From positions 328,338-392,337 of the forward strand of contig NZ_MAQW01000023.1 in NCBI RefSeq assembly GCF_001682855.1: a stretch of DNA of 64,000 nt, written 5' to 3'. Below, in pieces: positions 1 to 7,484 of this stretch. A program made the translations under genes and the position numbers. Numbering within the stretch: the first letter of the stretch is position 1; each line of letters begins with the position of its first letter. The notes beneath the pieces are model-generated. The model saw nothing but the letters and a program-made list of their open reading frames with translations. It was not told the DNA's origin and searched no databases. The DNA is from Bacillus sp. FJAT-27264. Its GTDB lineage: Bacteria > Bacillota > Bacilli > Paenibacillales > Paenibacillaceae.

Positions 1-109
1 TATAGATTGTCAGCAGCAAGACCTATAATCCATGGCTGTTCAAATTCAGCGATGTCGCCAGAAGCGGTAAATTCTCCTTCTCCAGTCGTCTTAACAGTGA
101 ATAAGAGGG

Positions 110-310
110 CCAATTTCCCAACTAAGAGCATTTTTGTACCTTATTTTTCTTTAATATAGACAAATGAAGTAAATAAGGGCATTATTGTATCTTATTTTTC
201 GGAAAAGCACGCTGGACGGGTAATTCTGGAAGATTTAAGGTACAATATTGCACTTAATCTCCATAAACCCTTAGCTGCAGAGAATTTAAGGTACGAAAAT
301 GCCGTTAATT
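110..310. repeat. Paired inverted short repeats, copy A
   Basis: Four related AT-rich units of about 25 bp, each built on TTTTGTACCTTA or its complement. Units at 126-150 and 175-200 read GCATTTTTGTACCTTA-like on the plus strand; units at 232-258 and 282-310 read as the inverse (TTTAAGGTAC). The outer pair and the inner pair are mutually complementary, so a transcript could fold into a long interrupted hairpin. The same four-unit layout recurs at 22494-22681. Function unknown. Confidence 0.75.
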
Positions 311-364
311 ACACTTCGTTCCTTCTTGTATAAGCCCTCTTGTTCTTGGCAATGGTTGTTTTTT

Positions 365-600
365 ATACATTCTAAAATAGCGAGAAGGAATGGAGGGGGA
401 AGTTTGGAACTGTAGCATCGGAAGCGCGTGCCTGGAAGCTTTCCATAGGAAAAGCTGGCATCGGAAGCGACAGCCTGAAAGCTTTCTGAAGCAAAGCTCG
501 CATGGGAAGCATAAGCTCTCCGGATTATCCGCGAGTAGCGGTACAATCAAGAGAGATCTGGGGACAACAGCGGCCGGAAGTCCAAACATCCACCCTAGTG
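365..600 (+). repeat. Composite hairpin-forming intergenic element, copy A
   Basis: Matches the element at 22198-22345 in order and sequence: GCGAGAAGGA start, GTTTGGAACTGTAG, a hairpin AGCTTTCC-ATA-GGAAAAGCT (about 437-455), then CCGGAAGTCCAAAC (about 566-579). The 5' GTTTGGA and 3' TCCAAAC can pair and close the structure. Copy A carries a second, imperfect GAAAGCTTTCTG hairpin arm that copy B lacks. No plausible protein is encoded. It could be a structured RNA or a mobile non-autonomous repeat. Confidence 0.65.
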
Positions 601-611
601 ACGATCGAGCC

Positions 612-724
612 TTACGTTTGGAGCTTGTGTTTGGAGTTTACGTTTGGAACTTAGGTTTGGATCTTAGGTTTGGATGTTAAGTTCGGAACTTAAGTTTGGA
701 GCTTACGTTTGGATTTTAAGTTCG
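612..724. repeat. 13-bp tandem array (TTACGTTTGGAGC type)
   Basis: Eight full units and one partial unit of exactly 13 bp, starting at 612, 625, 638, 651, 664, 677, 690, 703 and 716, with consensus TTANGTTTGGANC. The GTTTGGA core equals the 5' arm of the hairpin element just upstream. The array ends about 60 bp before the sensor-kinase start, so it lies in that gene's promoter or leader. The period is not a multiple of 3, which argues against coding. Confidence 0.85.
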
Positions 725-735
725 TCATATATAAT
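709..735 (+). promoter_or_regulatory. Possible promoter of the sensor-kinase operon
   Basis: TATAAT at 730-735 has a TTGGAT 15 bp upstream (709-714), which is inside the last unit of the 13-bp array. The spacing is short for SigA, so only the -10 element is convincing. Confidence 0.3.
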
Positions 736-785
736 AAGACAGAAAAAAGGAAAAGTTCAATTTATACAGCAGGAGGGACACAGAG

Positions 786-2576
786 ATGATCAAATGGCTG
801 TTTATGAACCGGAGCATCCGGACCAAAATCGTATGGAGCAATATGGTGATTTCTCTCGTCCCCCTGCTGATTTTGTCCTATCTGTTCTACCAGACAAGCA
901 CCAGCTCGCTGGAGCAGGCGATGATCCGCAGCTCTGACCAGAACGCTGAATATGTATCAGATAATCTGGACCAGTATTTTCGCAATCTATCGACCTCGGC
1001 ACTCCAGGTTTACGGTTTCAAACGGGTCATTGACCTGATGGAGAACGGTACGAACTATAGTGACGCCAATATTATGGACATCAGGGAGTCGCTGGCGGGA
1101 TACTATCGGCTTGTGGTTAGCAATAATGCCGATATTATCAAGATTACCGTGCTCGGAAGTGATAACACCGTTCAGGACAGCTGGTCCAGAGCAGACAGCT
1201 ACAATGTCATTGCCCTGAACGATCAGGTTCCCCATTACCGGGAGATTCCTGATCTGCCTTTCCAGCACTCCCTGATGTTCACTTATACGGATCCTGTGAT
1301 TGAGCAGGATCTTTTTGTGTATGCGATGACCATATACGATCCGTTCTATAAGAAGAAGTTTGGTTCGCTGGTCTTTTATGTGAAGGGGAAAGACTTCTAT
1401 AAGAAAATGGAAAAGTATAACCGCTCGCCGAATGTGATCGTCCTGCAGAATGAGCGCGGAGAGACCTTTTACCGCACCAGTGAGGCCTATCCCGGGGAGG
1501 TCAAGCCCTACGTCCGTCCGGAGCGGATGATCGACAGCCATGCACACCAGCTGCATTTTTCGCAAAATCGTGAATTGCTAACTAGCACTTCCTATCTGGA
1601 TCATGCCAACGTCGGGCTGAGCGTCTTGTATCCCAGTACGGAGCTGGCGGATAACCGCAGGAACACGCTGCGAATTACCATTGTTGTGCTTATACTGGTC
1701 ATGCTCGTCATTGCAGGCTTCTCTCTGCTGGCGCAGCAGTTCATCACAAGACCGATTCAGTATCTCGGCAAAGCGATGCGAGCTGTACGGAGAGGGAAAT
1801 TTAACACCACACTGAAGCCCAATCGTTGGCATGATGATTTGTCAGAGCTGACGGCGAACTTTAACTTCATGACGGAGAAGATCCAGGAGCTGATCGAGAA
1901 GGAGTATAAAATGCAGCTGCGGAACAAGGAGGCCCAGTTTCTGGCGCTGCAAATGCAGATTAATCCGCATTTTCTGTACAATACGTTACAGACGATCGGC
2001 GGTAAGGCGGTGCTGATCGGGGATTATGAGATTCATGAGATGTGCCGCGCCCTTGGGGATATGTTCCGCTACAGCTTCTATGAAGGCAATATGGAATCGA
2101 CGCTGGGGCAAGAGCTGGCGCATCTGAACAACTATTTGTATATCCAGCAGCTTCGGTTCGAGGAATCGCTAAAGACGGAGTTTGAGGTGCAGTCGGAGCT
2201 GATGGACTGCTCTATGATTCGTTTTATGCTCCAGCCGATCATGGAAAATACGATTGTCCATGCTTTGGGCCAAGAGGATCATCACCTACTCGTGATCGGC
2301 GTGACTGCTGTCCGTGAGGGGAAGGATGTGCTGATTGTCATCCGTGATAACGGAACGGGCATGGAGGAGGAGAAGCTGGCCGAGCTGCAAGCCGCACTTT
2401 CCAGTCCTTCGCCGGAAGTGTTCTCGGGTGTATCCATTGGACTGAGGAATGTCCACGAGCGGATTCGGCTATTTTATGGCCCCCCTTACGGCCTTACGCT
2501 GGATAGCAGGTTAGGCGAGGGAACAACAGTGGAGATCCGAATTCCATATAAAAAAGCGGGGGCTGAGCATGTATAA
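786..2576 (+). CDS. Sensor histidine kinase, YesM family
   Basis: Membrane sensor kinase of 596 aa. TM1 lies near residues 17-36, followed by an extracellular sensor region of about 255 residues, TM2 near 295-317 and a HAMP segment near 318-370. The His_kinase box NPHFLYNTL has the probable phospho-acceptor His395. The ATPase part shows an N box (MENTIVHAL) and DNGTGM near residue 521. The start follows an AGGAGG site at 769-774. It overlaps the next gene, an AraC-type response regulator, by 8 bp, the usual YesM/YesN arrangement. It probably senses an extracellular sugar or a binding-protein complex and controls the transporter and alpha-galactosidase genes downstream. The ligand cannot be told from sequence. 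Confidence 0.95.
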   Translation: MIKWLFMNRSIRTKIVWSNMVISLVPLLILSYLFYQTSTSSLEQAMIRSSDQNAEYVSDNLDQYFRNLSTSALQVYGFKRVIDLMENGTNYSDANIMDIRESLAGYYRLVVSNNADIIKITVLGSDNTVQDSWSRADSYNVIALNDQVPHYREIPDLPFQHSLMFTYTDPVIEQDLFVYAMTIYDPFYKKKFGSLVFYVKGKDFYKKMEKYNRSPNVIVLQNERGETFYRTSEAYPGEVKPYVRPERMIDSHAHQLHFSQNRELLTSTSYLDHANVGLSVLYPSTELADNRRNTLRITIVVLILVMLVIAGFSLLAQQFITRPIQYLGKAMRAVRRGKFNTTLKPNRWHDDLSELTANFNFMTEKIQELIEKEYKMQLRNKEAQFLALQMQINPHFLYNTLQTIGGKAVLIGDYEIHEMCRALGDMFRYSFYEGNMESTLGQELAHLNNYLYIQQLRFEESLKTEFEVQSELMDCSMIRFMLQPIMENTIVHALGQEDHHLLVIGVTAVREGKDVLIVIRDNGTGMEEEKLAELQAALSSPSPEVFSGVSIGLRNVHERIRLFYGPPYGLTLDSRLGEGTTVEIRIPYKKAGAEHV

Positions 2577-4158
2577 AGTGATGGTCGTGGACGATGAGCT
2601 ATGGGGCCGCAGGGCGATCAGCAAGATGATCAGCGAACTGAACCTGGATGCCGAGGTCATCGCGGAAGCTAGACATGGGGAAGAAGCGCTTAAGCTGATC
2701 GGGGTCAGCAAGCCGCATATCGTGGTTACCGATATGAACATGCCGGTCATGGACGGACTGCAATTTCTGGAGCATCTTCATGAGCACCACAGCGACATCC
2801 GGGTGATCGTGATCAGCGGGTATTCCCAGTTTGAGTATTTGCATGGGGCTATTCGTTATCAAGCCTGCGAGTATTTGCTCAAGCCGGTTTCTATCGGCGA
2901 ATTGCGCAGCGCGATGATCAAGGCGGCGGAACTGAGCAGCACATACAGGAGCCATCAGCAGCAGAAAAAAGAAGCTGTAGATCTGCTCAAGCTGAAGCGG
3001 AGCGCTTTTTTGCAAAATGTCACTGCAGAAAGGATCACTAATCCATCAGATATCCTTAAGCATCAGGAAGAATTGCAGATTTCTTCTGGCCTGGAGTATT
3101 CCCGGCTGGTAGTGATGATGTTCCGGCATTTTCAGGAGACAGCCCGTACCCGGTTTCACGGCAACGCCGATCTGCTGATGTTCAGCATCGAGAACATTTT
3201 GCATGAGCTTTTGCAGGATGAACTGGCACTGGTTTACAAATCGGATGACCGGCTGCGAATTTGCCTGGTGCAGAATGGGCCGCTGACGGACGGCTCACAG
3301 GGACCTGCCTGGTTACCGGAGTTCCACAAGGCTGTTCAGCGGATGCTGAAGCTGGAGGTCTGCGCCGGACTCAGTCCGTCTTTCAGTGAGTTAGCCGAGC
3401 TCCCGCATATGTTCCGTGCTGCGAATAAAGCCATCGGGGGAGCAAGGCTGCATGATTCCGGCTGCGGCCTGTATCCTGCAGAGGATCAGATTGAGGTCAG
3501 GAGTGGAGGTCAGCTAACTTCCTTTGATTTGCAGGCTCTCCGTCAAGCGGTGGCATCCGGTAATGTGAAGGAGGTCCGGGAGCTGCTGCACAATTATTTG
3601 ACAAAGGTAACGGCCTGCGGAGTAATCACGATCAGCGAGGTTCAGCAGGAGCTGGCGAGAATTATGGATGTGGCCGTCTCGGAGCTGAAGGTGATGGCAT
3701 CGGCTCGTCCTACGGTCTTCGATCCCCAGTCCATCACAGGCATTATGGATGGCAGAGAAGTCACCTTGTTGCTGAGCCGCTGGCTGGAGGCGATTGAGGA
3801 GTACAGTACGGACCGGAACGAATCCGAATCGATCCAGATGATCCAGAGCATCGCCGCTTTTTTGGATGACCATTACTTTGAAGATATCAGTCTGATTGAT
3901 GTTGCCACTAGATTTCACATGGACCCAAGCTACTTGAGCAAGCTGTTCAAGACGGTGACCTCAGAGAATTTCATCGAATATTTGACTCGCAGGCGGATGG
4001 AGAAGGCTTGCGAGCTGCTGCGTGCTTCCGACCGGAAAATTAGCGATATCTCTGAGCTCGTGGGCTATGAGAATCAGCGTTATTTCAGCCAGGTGTTCAA
4101 AAAAAGCACAGGACAGACGCCTTCGGAATACCGGGACAGCCCTCTCCAGCGGGACTGA
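2569..4158 (+). CDS. Response regulator with AraC-type DNA-binding domain, YesN family
   Basis: Cytoplasmic transcription regulator of 529 aa. The N-terminal receiver domain has the acidic pair D8/D9, phospho-acceptor Asp55 (VTDMNMPVMDG) and Lys105 (LLKPVS). A central linker of about 300 residues is typical of the YesN class, and the C-terminal double helix-turn-helix (about 425-525) ends with GYENQRYFSQVFKKSTGQTP. It is co-translated with the kinase (8-bp overlap) and is the likely activator of the sugar operon that starts 194 bp downstream. The inverted repeat at 4256-4304 is a candidate target, but nothing in the sequence proves that link. Confidence 0.95.
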   Translation: MYKVMVVDDELWGRRAISKMISELNLDAEVIAEARHGEEALKLIGVSKPHIVVTDMNMPVMDGLQFLEHLHEHHSDIRVIVISGYSQFEYLHGAIRYQACEYLLKPVSIGELRSAMIKAAELSSTYRSHQQQKKEAVDLLKLKRSAFLQNVTAERITNPSDILKHQEELQISSGLEYSRLVVMMFRHFQETARTRFHGNADLLMFSIENILHELLQDELALVYKSDDRLRICLVQNGPLTDGSQGPAWLPEFHKAVQRMLKLEVCAGLSPSFSELAELPHMFRAANKAIGGARLHDSGCGLYPAEDQIEVRSGGQLTSFDLQALRQAVASGNVKEVRELLHNYLTKVTACGVITISEVQQELARIMDVAVSELKVMASARPTVFDPQSITGIMDGREVTLLLSRWLEAIEEYSTDRNESESIQMIQSIAAFLDDHYFEDISLIDVATRFHMDPSYLSKLFKTVTSENFIEYLTRRRMEKACELLRASDRKISDISELVGYENQRYFSQVFKKSTGQTPSEYRDSPLQRD

Positions 4159-4255
4159 TTACAAAAAATTGAACATCCGCTGCACCATTTATTTTATTAC
4201 GGTTTCTCCCGGAAGCCGGTACGATAAAAGCAGGACATAAAGAGCTGTATAAGCT

Positions 4256-4304
4256 GAACTTAAGAATCACGTATCGCGAGCCGGCCATTCAGATTCTTAA
4301 GTTC
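4256..4304. promoter_or_regulatory. Perfect 13-bp inverted repeat before the binding-protein gene
   Basis: GAACTTAAGAATC at 4256-4268 is repeated inverted as GATTCTTAAGTTC at 4292-4304, with a 23-bp spacer. One more flanking T-A pair extends it to 14 bp. No U-run follows, so it is not a simple terminator. It lies between the response regulator and the transporter operon it probably controls, so it is an operator candidate or a leader hairpin. Confidence 0.6.
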
Positions 4305-4352
4305 ACTCTGTATAGCGTCCAACGCTTGAACTAGATGAAGGGGGAAATTACG

Positions 4353-5675
4353 TTGAAAAAATGGATGTCCATCAGTCTTGGTGTCATGCTGCTGAGTACC
4401 TTGCTATCTGCTTGTGGCGGAGGCAATAATACACCGTCTGCGGACGGGAATGCCGAAGGCGCTCCCAGCAGTGGAGGCAATACGAAGTCTGAAGAACCGG
4501 TGACGATTAAGTTCATGCACTTCAAGAGCGATTTTACCGATCAGATTGCCAAGATTGTAGAGCAATTCGAGAGCGAAAATCCTAATATCAAGGTCGAAAT
4601 ACAGCCGGTCAAATACGATGATTACTATACCCTGCTCAAAACCAAGCTGGCAGGCGGTGACGTCATAGACGTCTTTACGCTAAATGCCGGTTTCAATACC
4701 CAGCTTTTTGCGGACGGCGGTTATCTGACAGATCTTACGGGCCAGCCTTTTTTGAACAACTTTGATGAAAGCGTAGTCAAAGGCCAGGCGACAGGTGGCA
4801 AGAATTACGTGATGCCGCTGAATGCGAACCCGATTGCAGTGTTCTATAACAAAAAAATCTTCAAGGATCTGGGCCTGGAGGTTCCGAGAACCTATGATGC
4901 CTTGATCGCAGCCGCTGATAAGATCAAAGCAGACGGCAAAACCCCATTCGCTCTTGGCTGGAAAGACGGATGGACGATGACCATGTGGAATACCCGCGAT
5001 TTGCCGAGCAACAGTGCCTTGGTAGAGGGTCAGCCAGATTTCTTCGAGAAGATTGAGAAAGGTCAGGCCAAGTTCGCGGACAATCCTGCAGTAAAAACAA
5101 CAATTGAGCATGCCGCGAAGCTGTTTGAACTCGGTAACAAGGATCAACTGGGCGTGGACTACAACGGCGCTGTCGATCTTTTTGCCAAAGGAAATGTCGG
5201 CATGATGTATATGGGTACTTGGCCGCTCCCGGATATCGAGAAGAAGAATCCTGATCTGTATAACAATGACCTGGGCTACTTCCCGTACCCCTTCAGCAAC
5301 GACGAAAGCCTGAACAAGCTGGACTTTAACGCAGACGCGTCACTGGCTATCGGCAGCAAGACCGAGCACAAGGAAGCTGCACTTAAATTCTTGGCCTTCA
5401 TGTCCAGCAAAGAGGGCGGGGATGCCTGGGTGGAGAACATCAAATCCTTGAGCTACGTTAAGGGAACCTCTACCGATATTGCCCCTGCCATCAAGGACTT
5501 GCAGCCGTACTTCGATAATGGTCAGACTTACGATTCCCAGCTTTATTTGGCGAAGACGACCATTGACTGGCGGGCTCCATTTGATCAGAACCTGCAAAAT
5601 CTGTTCTTTAAAAAAGTTACGCCGGAGCAGATTATTTCCAATATGGACGACTGGTTGAGCAAGAACCATAAATAG
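4353..5675 (+). CDS. Sugar ABC transporter substrate-binding lipoprotein
   Basis: Extracellular solute-binding protein family 1, 440 aa from a TTG start at 4353. That start gives a clean lipoprotein signal (MKKWMSISLG to LLSAC, lipidated Cys21) with GAAGGGGG as ribosome site. The in-frame ATG at 4335 lies inside that site and would spoil the signal sequence. A Gly/Asn/Ser-rich linker follows the Cys, then a family 1 fold (NPIAVFYNKKIFKDLGL, MYMGTWPLPDI). It should capture an oligosaccharide for the two permeases that follow. The GH36 enzyme at the operon end suggests raffinose, melibiose or a related alpha-galactoside. Confidence 0.93.
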   Translation: MKKWMSISLGVMLLSTLLSACGGGNNTPSADGNAEGAPSSGGNTKSEEPVTIKFMHFKSDFTDQIAKIVEQFESENPNIKVEIQPVKYDDYYTLLKTKLAGGDVIDVFTLNAGFNTQLFADGGYLTDLTGQPFLNNFDESVVKGQATGGKNYVMPLNANPIAVFYNKKIFKDLGLEVPRTYDALIAAADKIKADGKTPFALGWKDGWTMTMWNTRDLPSNSALVEGQPDFFEKIEKGQAKFADNPAVKTTIEHAAKLFELGNKDQLGVDYNGAVDLFAKGNVGMMYMGTWPLPDIEKKNPDLYNNDLGYFPYPFSNDESLNKLDFNADASLAIGSKTEHKEAALKFLAFMSSKEGGDAWVENIKSLSYVKGTSTDIAPAIKDLQPYFDNGQTYDSQLYLAKTTIDWRAPFDQNLQNLFFKKVTPEQIISNMDDWLSKNHK

Positions 5676-5684
5676 CGCTCAGTA

Positions 5685-5727
5685 GACAAAGAGACGTGGG
5701 GGAAGGCATGGAGGAACACTCTGTGTC
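5685..5727 (+). other. Intercistronic hairpin between binding protein and permease
   Basis: GACAAAGAG (5685-5693) can pair with CTCTGTGTC (5719-5727), with one mismatch, and is followed by TTTT. This is a weak terminator or mRNA-stabilising stem. Such stems between a binding-protein gene and its permeases often allow more binding protein than permease to be made. Confidence 0.4.
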
Positions 5728-5751
5728 TTTTACCCTGCGGGAAGAAAGGAT

Positions 5752-6639
5752 ATGAGACTTATGGGGAATCTCCAGCGTGCCCTGCGGAAAGAGATGTGGT
5801 ACCTTCTTTTTATTGTGCCGGGCGTTTGTCTGTTTATTATGGCGGTTGTTATTCCGCTGATCATGGGAGCGCGTTATTCTTTTACAAACTGGGATGGCGT
5901 GTCTAATACGTTCGCTTTTGTCGGCTGGGATAATTATGTGAAAGCATATCAGGACCCTGGTTTCTGGGCGGCCCTTGGCAATACAGCCAAATACGCGCTC
6001 GTGCTGACGCTGCTTGTTAATGTCATCTCTCTCGTGCTTGCGCTGGTGCTGGATGCTTTTCTGCCGCTGCGCAATGTATTCCGGACGATCTTTTTTCTGC
6101 CAAGTGTGATTTCGATCGTTCTGTCGGGGTTTATCTGGAGCTATAACTATAGCACGGGGATTCCCCAATTGCTGAGCCACTTCGGACTGGATGTCACAAG
6201 CCCGCTCGGCAATCCTGATTATGCCTTGTTCGGGCTGATTCTTGTGGCGCTGTGGCAGGGGATTGGCTCGCCGATGATCATCTACATTGCCGGTCTGCAA
6301 GGCATCCCACAGGAGCTCAGCGAAAGTGCCAAGATTGACGGTGCAGGGGTATGGAAATCCTTCCTTCATATCACCTTCCCCTTGCTCGCGCCTTCGGTTA
6401 CCATTAACCTGCTGCTGGTGCTGACCGGGTCGCTTAAGGTATTTGATCTGGTCTTTGTAACTACGAACGGGGGGCCCGGCTTTTCCACTGAGGTTGTGTC
6501 CACGTATATCTACAGAACTTCCTTTTCGTCTTTCCAAGGCGGGTACGGGATGGCATTGTCCATGATGTTCTTCCTGATCCTGGTGATTGTTACAGTTGTG
6601 CAAATGTCCATTTCCCGCAGACGGGAGGTGGAGATGTAA
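5752..6639 (+). CDS. Sugar ABC transporter permease, MalF/UgpA type
   Basis: Integral membrane permease of 295 aa. About six transmembrane segments are visible (first near residues 18-42). The cytoplasmic EAA loop reads ELSESAKIDGAGVWKSFLHI and docks an ATPase. The ribosome site GAAAGGA precedes the ATG at 5752; an in-frame ATG at 5761 is less favoured. Its stop overlaps the ATG of the next permease by 1 bp (TAATG), showing translational coupling. It forms the membrane channel with the next gene product and takes substrate from the lipoprotein encoded upstream. Confidence 0.95.
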   Translation: MRLMGNLQRALRKEMWYLLFIVPGVCLFIMAVVIPLIMGARYSFTNWDGVSNTFAFVGWDNYVKAYQDPGFWAALGNTAKYALVLTLLVNVISLVLALVLDAFLPLRNVFRTIFFLPSVISIVLSGFIWSYNYSTGIPQLLSHFGLDVTSPLGNPDYALFGLILVALWQGIGSPMIIYIAGLQGIPQELSESAKIDGAGVWKSFLHITFPLLAPSVTINLLLVLTGSLKVFDLVFVTTNGGPGFSTEVVSTYIYRTSFSSFQGGYGMALSMMFFLILVIVTVVQMSISRRREVEM

Positions 6640-7457
6640 TGAAAAAGACGCGAATCACGGTTTTTGTACTGATTTTGGTGTTGGCGTTGATTTTTTTGTT
6701 TCCTTTATATATTGCCGTATTGATGTCGGTCAAAACAGCCAAGCAAACCTTTGATTCTTTTTATGCGCTGCCGTCCAGCCTTGATTTTTCTAATTATCTG
6801 CACGCTTGGCAGACCTCGAAATTCCCGGTGGCGATTAGCAACAGTCTTATCATCACAGGGTTATCTGTGGTGCTGATTGTACTGGTATCTGCCTTAGCTG
6901 GTTATTCGATCGCAAGAAGGAACAAGCCTTTTTATAACATCATGTTTCTGCTGTTTCTCTCGGGAATGATGATTCCGTTTCAGGTGACGATGCTCCCATT
7001 GTATAAGCTTGGAAAAACCCTACATATGCTCAATACGCATTGGGGTATTATCCTGATCTACGGGGGATTTGGTATCCAGATGGGTGTGCTGTTCTATACA
7101 GCTTTTATCAAGCAAATCTCGCGGGAAATCGAGGAAGCGGCCACGATTGACGGCTGTTCTACACCGGGAATCTTCTTTCGTGTAATTCTTCCTTTGTTAA
7201 AGCCGGTGACGGCAACGGTGGTTGTGTTGAATGCACTGTACATCTGGAATGATTTTCTGCTGCCTTTGCTTTATTTGCAGGACAATCAATACCGGACCAT
7301 CCCGCTGCAGCAATATTTCTTCTTCGGTCAATACAGCAGTGATTTGAACCTGGCGTTCGCTTATGCCGTCATGGGGATGATCCCGGTCATCGTCTTCTTC
7401 CTGCTGATGCAGAAATTTATCATTAAGGGGATCGCTGCAGGCGCAGTCAAAGGATAA
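6639..7457 (+). CDS. Sugar ABC transporter permease, MalG/UgpE type
   Basis: Second permease subunit, 272 aa, about six membrane segments (first near 7-29). The EAA loop is EIEEAATIDGCSTPGIFFRV. The C terminus FIIKGIAAGAVKG is typical of the MalG-type family. It pairs with the preceding permease, overlapping its stop by 1 bp. No ABC ATPase gene is present in the operon or window, as is usual for Bacillota carbohydrate systems that share one MsmX-type ATPase. Confidence 0.95.
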   Translation: MKKTRITVFVLILVLALIFLFPLYIAVLMSVKTAKQTFDSFYALPSSLDFSNYLHAWQTSKFPVAISNSLIITGLSVVLIVLVSALAGYSIARRNKPFYNIMFLLFLSGMMIPFQVTMLPLYKLGKTLHMLNTHWGIILIYGGFGIQMGVLFYTAFIKQISREIEEAATIDGCSTPGIFFRVILPLLKPVTATVVVLNALYIWNDFLLPLLYLQDNQYRTIPLQQYFFFGQYSSDLNLAFAYAVMGMIPVIVFFLLMQKFIIKGIAAGAVKG

Positions 7458-7484
7458 CCTGATAAATGAATGGAGTGTTTTACG

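Noticed and set aside
1..122. Possible partial protein on the minus strand running off the left edge (LLRRLEKENLPLLGDIAEF)
   Set aside because: The frame looks protein-like, but the only start is a TTG without a ribosome site, beside the repeat block, and I recognise no family.
612..724. Coding repeat protein (open frames at 390-680 and 674-937)
   Set aside because: These frames lie in a 13-bp tandem array and the hairpin element, have no ribosome site, and one runs into the sensor-kinase gene in another frame.
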